From positions 1 through 39,057 of the forward strand of contig JAPLNM010000146.1 of the NCBI GenBank assembly GCA_026692845.1: a stretch of DNA of 39,057 nucleotides. The letters are read 5' to 3'. The notes beneath the pieces were generated by a model. The model saw only the letters and a program-made list of their open reading frames with translations. It was not told the origin of the DNA and ran no database searches. Position 1 is the first letter of the stretch. The number at the start of each line of letters is the position of its first letter. Position numbers and translations under genes: made by a program. Shown here piece by piece: positions 34,813 through 39,057 of this stretch. Source of the DNA: Planctomycetota bacterium. Lineage in GTDB: Bacteria > Planctomycetota > Planctomycetia > Pirellulales > Pirellulaceae.

Positions 34813-35670
34813 ATGCTTTTGGCTAAGATCTTGCGCGCACTTCGCATCGCGTCCTGCACGCTGCTGACGATCGCTGCAATGGGTTCGATAGGCCGTTCGG
34901 ATATTGTCGGTTTCGAGGACAACACTCGCTATTCCCAAGGATCCAACGGCCAGTTCTACAACGGGGACTTGGGAAACAACACCACCAACACCCAAGGTTG
35001 GTCCAGCAACGGTGTCCACTTCTCAAACTCCTACACCTTCGATACCCAGCTCAACTACGGCTACTGGACAGGATCCTCCTACTCGCGTGTCAACGCGGGG
35101 AACCTTGCGGGATTCGAAAACCAGTATGCCGCAAAACCTGGGATCGGGAGCGATGGCTCGGCGCATTATGCAGTCGTCTACAACTCCTTCTCGGGCGATG
35201 CGGTCGTGACCTTTGGAGCCCAAGTCCAACTCTCCTCGATCGACGTCTCGAACACGGCTTACACTTACTTTTCCATGCGAGACGGGGACCCGTTCGCAAA
35301 GAAATTCGGCGGTGATAGCGGTAACGAAAAAGACTTTTACAAACTCGAAATCCAAGGATTCCGAGGAACCGCCGCAACCGGCTCGGTCGATTTCTTTCTG
35401 GCTGACTATCGGTTCGACAACAATTCCCAAGACTACCTCGTCGATCAATGGACGCGCGTGAACCTATCGAGCCTCGGGCCAGTCGACTCGCTCCAGTTTG
35501 CTTTGAGCTCGAGCGATGTCGGGCAATTCGGCATGAACACGCCTGCCTACTTCGCCATGGATCGCATCGAATTCTCTGCGGTACCCGAACCTAGCAGCAT
35601 CGCGCTGCTGGGCTCTGCGGGAGCCGCAGCGTGGCTCCGAAGAAGATGGAAACGCAGATCGGCTCGCTAA
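34813..35670 (+). CDS. DUF4465 secreted protein with PEP-CTERM sorting tail, B12-riboswitch controlled
   Basis: A 285-residue protein. Signal peptide to about residue 28, then a DUF4465 domain: GFEDNTRYSQGSNG, FSNSYTFDTQLNYGYWTGSS, AYTYFSMRDGDPFAKKFGGD, SVDFFLADYRFDNNSQDYL and GQFGMNTPAYFAMDRI. These fit the family pattern as I remember it. Residues 257-285 are a PEP-CTERM signal (VPEPSS, a short hydrophobic segment, RRRWKRR), expected to lead to exosortase processing and retention at the cell surface. AGAAGGG precedes the ATG by 7 bases. It is the only gene behind the cobalamin riboswitch, so it should rise when B12 is scarce. A role in binding cobalamin at the surface is inference. No TonB receptor or btu gene is adjacent. 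Confidence 0.88.
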   Translation: MLLAKILRALRIASCTLLTIAAMGSIGRSDIVGFEDNTRYSQGSNGQFYNGDLGNNTTNTQGWSSNGVHFSNSYTFDTQLNYGYWTGSSYSRVNAGNLAGFENQYAAKPGIGSDGSAHYAVVYNSFSGDAVVTFGAQVQLSSIDVSNTAYTYFSMRDGDPFAKKFGGDSGNEKDFYKLEIQGFRGTAATGSVDFFLADYRFDNNSQDYLVDQWTRVNLSSLGPVDSLQFALSSSDVGQFGMNTPAYFAMDRIEFSAVPEPSSIALLGSAGAAAWLRRRWKRRSAR

Positions 35671-35683
35671 GGATCCGTCGATC

Positions 35684-36832
35684 TCAAAGCATCCTGCGGG
35701 CTGCGATGACCCGACCGGCCTCAGCAAGTGCCGCGACCAAAGATCCCTGGTCGGTCTGATGACTCCAAGACAATCGGACCGCACCGCTGAGTTGCGGCTC
35801 GCAAAGCCCCATGGCCGATAACACGTGGCTTGCTGTCGCACATACGCTCGTGCAAGCCGCCCCGTCGGAGATCGAAATCGACTCGCGCACCGATTCGAGT
35901 AGATCGTCGGCATCCCATCCTGGAAACGAAACGTTCAGTACATGCGGCATGCGGTACTGGGGGCTGCCGTGAATCTGACCTCCATGGGACTCTGCCCAGT
36001 CGATCACGATCCTGCCGATGCGCTCGCAAGCCTCCTTGCGAACCGCGTGCTCCTGAAGTGCCAACTCGGCGGCTAGCCCAAGTCCAACAATCAACGGAAC
36101 AGCCAGCGTCCCGGATCGAAGCCCCAATTCCTGACCTCCGCCAACAAAGACCGGTTCGAGGACCGGCCCATCCTTGCGCTGTCGCCTGACGATCAATGCT
36201 CCAATCCCCTGAGGCCCGAAAATCTTATGACCGCTGATGCTTATCGAAGCAATTCCCGGATGTGCAAGCGGTTCGAGGTCCCGACCGAATCCTTGGGCCG
36301 CGTCGACATGCAACCAAACCCCTCGGTCCTCGGCCGCTCGTGCCACTTGGGAAATCGGCTGAATGACCCCTGTCTCATTGTTCGCATGCATCAAACTCAC
36401 AAGCAACGTGTCGGTACGGATCGAATCGATCAAATCCGCACTGCGAATGCGACCATCGCCCTGCGGCTCGACATGCGTTACTTCAAATCCCCACGACCGC
36501 ATCCGTTCAAGCGGTTCGAGCACCGCCTTGTGCTCAATCGCCGAACTGACGATATGAAGCTTGCCCGACGCGAGTCCGTATTGGGCAAGTCCAAGGATCG
36601 CAAGGTTGTTGCTCTCGGTCGCCCCACTGGTGAAAAAGACTTCATTCCGTTTGGCTCCAACCACCCGACCAATCCGATCGCGAGCCCCATGCACCGCATC
36701 TTTGGCGTTGTGCCCATGGACATGCGGACTCCCCGCATTGCCTGGCAACAAGCGATAGGCATCGAGCATCGCTTGCAAGACCCTCGGATCGATCGGATTC
36801 GATGCATTGCAATCGAGATAGACTGGGCTCAT
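35684..36832 (-). CDS. Cysteine desulfurase, DndA-like
   Basis: A 382-residue PLP enzyme that takes sulfur from cysteine as a protein persulfide. Seen: LDCNASNPIDP, SGATESNNLAILGL, IEHKAVLEPLE (His101), MHANNETGVIQP, the PLP lysine in SGHKIFGPQG (Lys203) and the active-site loop SDGAACTSVCATASHVL (Cys327, with a second Cys331). GGGQELGLRSGTLAVPLIVG and the overall wording resemble the DndA branch of IscS-type enzymes more than housekeeping IscS or SufS. No dndBCDE, iscU or thiI gene is in the window. Its ATG overlaps the TGA of the cyclase gene (ATGA), so it is translationally coupled to terpenoid-type genes. The sulfur acceptor is unknown. Confidence 0.88.
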   Translation of the reverse strand: MSPVYLDCNASNPIDPRVLQAMLDAYRLLPGNAGSPHVHGHNAKDAVHGARDRIGRVVGAKRNEVFFTSGATESNNLAILGLAQYGLASGKLHIVSSAIEHKAVLEPLERMRSWGFEVTHVEPQGDGRIRSADLIDSIRTDTLLVSLMHANNETGVIQPISQVARAAEDRGVWLHVDAAQGFGRDLEPLAHPGIASISISGHKIFGPQGIGALIVRRQRKDGPVLEPVFVGGGQELGLRSGTLAVPLIVGLGLAAELALQEHAVRKEACERIGRIVIDWAESHGGQIHGSPQYRMPHVLNVSFPGWDADDLLESVRESISISDGAACTSVCATASHVLSAMGLCEPQLSGAVRLSWSHQTDQGSLVAALAEAGRVIAARRML

Positions 36833-38937
36833 TCAAAGTCTCGCATCTGTTGGATCAACCGCACAAGAGCTTCGAGACGCTCCAAAACTGCAACACGCTC
36901 CAAGGCTGCGACACTGTAACAAATCGGATAGTGCTTCTCGAAATACCAAAGCTTGGCAAAGTAAAATCCGATCGGACTTGGCGCAAACTCCGTCCCATGC
37001 TTGGTGCGTCGGGCGATCCAGGCGACCCCAACATCAACGGCCTTTCGGCAATCCTCGATAAGCTTCGGCTCGCAAGGAAACTTCCCAGGACCTATCGACG
37101 TGCGACAGCAAAGGTCGGCCAATGCTTCGACAGCTAACGCGGTTTCCTCAAGCGACCCCAAGGCTTCTATTGGCTCGCTTTGATGCTGGTCCTGCAACGA
37201 GGCGCGATCCGATCCGGTCCAACTCCCATCGGACTGCTGAGCCCCTACGAGCCAACGGGCGGCCATCGCAATACGAGAATGAACCTCGAGCTTGCTGCTT
37301 TGCATCAGCCATGGCGCCTCGGTCGCAGCAAGCCAAGCCAATAGCACGCGGCTGGTTCCATACGTCGGATTCTCTTCATCCCGAACGTATTGATTGCCAA
37401 ACCACAGCGGAACCCATGATCCGTCGAGCCGCTGGCGTCGCTTGAGAAAACCCATGGCTCGCAGGATCGATTTCCGCATGCGAAATTGCAAATTTGCATC
37501 GGCAAGGTCGAACCAAGCCAACCAAGCTCGGATCGCATGCGCGGTGATGTCCGGATTGGAGCGATCAAAAGGCAGCGTCCCCCAACCTTTGCAGAACGTC
37601 GGGATCCCGCCGTCGCGATTCTGCAAATCCAATAACCACACCGCTCCGGCAAGAGCCCGCTTCGGAAGCTTCTCGTCACGCTCGATCGCATCGGGGCTCC
37701 CCTGCGAGTCCGGAGCATCGTAGTAGGCTCGCAAAGCGAGCATCGCCCCGGGAGTATCGTCCGCGTCGGGAACTCCGCCGCTCAGTGGGGTCCATGACCA
37801 CCCACCAGGGGCCGCATTGGTGAACGGATGGACTCGGGTGTACTGCTGCTCGCAAATCCATCGCTTTAGCGATAATTCGCCGGAGCCTAATCGGTCTTGC
37901 CAGCCACTCGAGTGGCTCAAGGCATTGACCGAGAGGGTCGATACCCAGGTTGCAAGGTGCGTGTCGATCGCCCAACTCCCGTCGGATCGAAACGTATCGA
38001 GCAAAAACGCGATCCCTTGGTCCACGGCGCGATGGCCGCCGAATCCAGCTCCGATCAGTGCGATGGCCACGAAGCTCGTCAGCGGGATCGCTTCGAGAAA
38101 CCCACCGCTCTGAGGCTGAATCGATTCGAGAACCCGCAAACACCTTGGGGTCGTCGCGTTGCGTATCTGACGCGCCAGCGCATTGCGCGATGGAGCCTGT
38201 CGATGCCGAACCAATCCGATCGCGATCAAGGCTGGCAAGGCATAACTGACGACCGGCAGCTTCATCGCCGCGAACCAACTGCGAGGAAACGCAGCCAGTT
38301 CAAAGGGTAGTTGCGGTACAAGCTTCCATCCCTGTTTCGCAGACTCCCCGAGCCGTCGCGTCGATGCCAAGGCCATCAAGATCGGAACCGAAAACGTTTG
38401 GTCCTTGCCATAGCGAGCCCGGACGGCTCGCGCAATGTCCTCAGGAGCTAAACTCCCGGCAGCTTGCTCGATCCAAGCCTCTGCCCGGGAAACCTCACCG
38501 GAAACCTCACCGGAAACCTCACCGGAAACCTCACCCAAAACGGCTTGCGAGCCTCCAGCGGCTCGCGCCTGCTCTGGCCCCTGCAGGGTGCTTAACGCCC
38601 CCCAGACCAAAAGCGTCGTGCTGATGTTGCTCATGCTCTTGACGGTATCTCCCCAGCCTCCATCGGAGTTCTGGTTCTCGATCAACCAACGCCTGGCGCG
38701 AACGATCCGATCGAGGATCGTTTCGCGAATGCGAGCATCAAGACTCCGGCAATCGCAAAGGTGGGCTTCCAACGCACAGACGGCCGTGGCGGTCGAAAGA
38801 GCACTGCTAGATAGCTCGCCTTCCCAATACCCATGGGCATTGCGAGCTTCCAATAGCGACTGGCGCGCGTTGGCCAAGAGGGCATCGAAGGATGTGGGCT
38901 GCTCTGGCCGCTGCGGCTCTAGGACGGGGTCATTCAT
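36829..38937 (-). CDS. shc: Squalene-hopene-cyclase-like triterpene cyclase
   Basis: A 702-residue alpha/alpha-barrel protein. The class II cyclase acid motif DxDD is DADD at 391-394 (GGVPDADDTPGAMLAL). QW-type repeats include QNSDGGWGDT (89-98), RLDGSWVPLWFGNQ and QQSDGSWTG, and AHGYWEGEL opens the first domain. The family cyclises squalene to hopene on the membrane. The usual FGRWGVNYLYG block is replaced by LWFGNQYVRDEENPTYGTSR, so the substrate could differ from squalene. Four 12-bp repeats (GEVS) lie at residues about 135-150. The start, MNDPVLEP, lies 4 bases after the stop of the upstream toroid protein. The downstream gene is the coupled cysteine desulfurase. Confidence 0.85.
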   Translation of the reverse strand: MNDPVLEPQRPEQPTSFDALLANARQSLLEARNAHGYWEGELSSSALSTATAVCALEAHLCDCRSLDARIRETILDRIVRARRWLIENQNSDGGWGDTVKSMSNISTTLLVWGALSTLQGPEQARAAGGSQAVLGEVSGEVSGEVSGEVSRAEAWIEQAAGSLAPEDIARAVRARYGKDQTFSVPILMALASTRRLGESAKQGWKLVPQLPFELAAFPRSWFAAMKLPVVSYALPALIAIGLVRHRQAPSRNALARQIRNATTPRCLRVLESIQPQSGGFLEAIPLTSFVAIALIGAGFGGHRAVDQGIAFLLDTFRSDGSWAIDTHLATWVSTLSVNALSHSSGWQDRLGSGELSLKRWICEQQYTRVHPFTNAAPGGWSWTPLSGGVPDADDTPGAMLALRAYYDAPDSQGSPDAIERDEKLPKRALAGAVWLLDLQNRDGGIPTFCKGWGTLPFDRSNPDITAHAIRAWLAWFDLADANLQFRMRKSILRAMGFLKRRQRLDGSWVPLWFGNQYVRDEENPTYGTSRVLLAWLAATEAPWLMQSSKLEVHSRIAMAARWLVGAQQSDGSWTGSDRASLQDQHQSEPIEALGSLEETALAVEALADLCCRTSIGPGKFPCEPKLIEDCRKAVDVGVAWIARRTKHGTEFAPSPIGFYFAKLWYFEKHYPICYSVAALERVAVLERLEALVRLIQQMRDFE
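38489..38536. repeat. In-frame 12-bp tandem repeat (four units)
   Basis: GAAACCTCACCG occurs exactly at 38489, 38501 and 38513 and, with one change, at 38525. On the coding strand it gives GEVSGEVSGEVSGEVS in the cyclase, between the first QW-type repeat and the next helix pair, probably a surface loop. Confidence 0.9.
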
Positions 38938-38941
38938 CGCA

Positions 38942-39057
38942 TTACCAAAAACTCAGGTGCCCGAGGCTCAAGAGTCCATAATAGGTGTATTCGATGTCCA
39001 ACGCATCGTCCTCCCAGCTCCCGACAAAACCACCGCGAGCGGTCCATAGCGTATCGA
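38942..39057 (-). CDS. Prenyltransferase/terpenoid-cyclase-toroid protein, C-terminal end only
   Basis: The minus strand is open from the right edge to TAA at 38942-38944, about 38 codons. It ends DTLWTARGGFVGSWEDDA, then LDIEYTYYGLLSLGHLSFW. DIEYTYYGLLSLGHL resembles the last helix pair of prenyltransferase beta-subunit-like and squalene-oxidase-repeat proteins. The gene stops 4 bases before the cyclase start, so the two are very likely co-transcribed. Most of the gene lies outside the window. It was read directly from the sequence. Confidence 0.65.
   Translation of the reverse strand, partial: DTLWTARGGFVGSWEDDALDIEYTYYGLLSLGHLSFW

Noticed and set aside
35684-36832. A DNA phosphorothioation (dnd) defence locus
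   Set aside because: Only the DndA-like desulfurase is present; the neighbours are cyclase genes and a convergent DUF4465 gene.

Overview
The window looks like a chromosomal piece of a planctomycete of the Pirellula/Rhodopirellula type. The evidence is the density of families largely confined to Planctomycetes and their PVC relatives: a Pirellula/Verrucomicrobium-type heme-binding dehydrogenase, two gene sets built from DUF1501, DUF1549/DUF1553 and planctomycete cytochrome-c domains, a large PPC-domain secreted protein, and intergenic repeat arrays typical of these genomes. There is no rRNA, tRNA, CRISPR array or recognisable transposase, and most genes sit in short operons with little spacing.

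Layout. 1-8.7 kb: the 3' part of a heme-binding dehydrogenase, a DinB-like protein, two unrecognised secreted proteins, and a minus-strand pair of flippase-like membrane protein plus an EpmB-type radical-SAM lysine 2,3-aminomutase. 8.7-9.56 kb: a convergent intergenic region filled with two repeat families. 9.56-18.6 kb: a four-gene minus-strand operon (DUF1501, PPC protein, DUF1549/DUF1553 cytochrome protein, cytochrome-WD40-coiled-coil protein). 19-24.5 kb: a Lon-substrate-binding-domain protein and a second two-gene DUF1549/1553-LamG plus DUF1501 set. 24.7-28.4 kb: a plus-strand operon of a six-helix membrane protein, a cytochrome c'-like protein, a zinc-ribbon/GYF membrane protein and a NagA-like deacetylase. 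28.4-33.3 kb: an orphan metal-type ABC ATPase lacking its N-terminal strands, thymidine kinase, a DUF423 protein and pyruvate phosphate dikinase.

33.5-39 kb holds the most interesting part. A complete cobalamin riboswitch (34438-34695) with a promoter upstream and a Rho-independent terminator downstream (34753-34794) stands directly before a single gene (34813-35670) encoding a secreted DUF4465 protein with a PEP-CTERM sorting tail. The arrangement suggests a vitamin-B12-repressed surface protein, plausibly for cobalamin capture, in a phylum where I know of no described equivalent. Facing it is a translationally coupled minus-strand operon: an alpha/alpha-toroid cyclase-type gene cut by the window edge, a squalene-hopene-cyclase-like protein, and a DndA-like cysteine desulfurase without any dnd partner in view.

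A recurrent oddity is in-frame 12- or 15-bp tandem duplications in unrelated coding sequences (DUF1549/1553 protein, cyclase, secreted protein at 33.5 kb). Hairpin-bearing repeats fill two of the convergent intergenic regions. Functions for the DUF families are inferred from domain resemblance by eye; no database search was possible.
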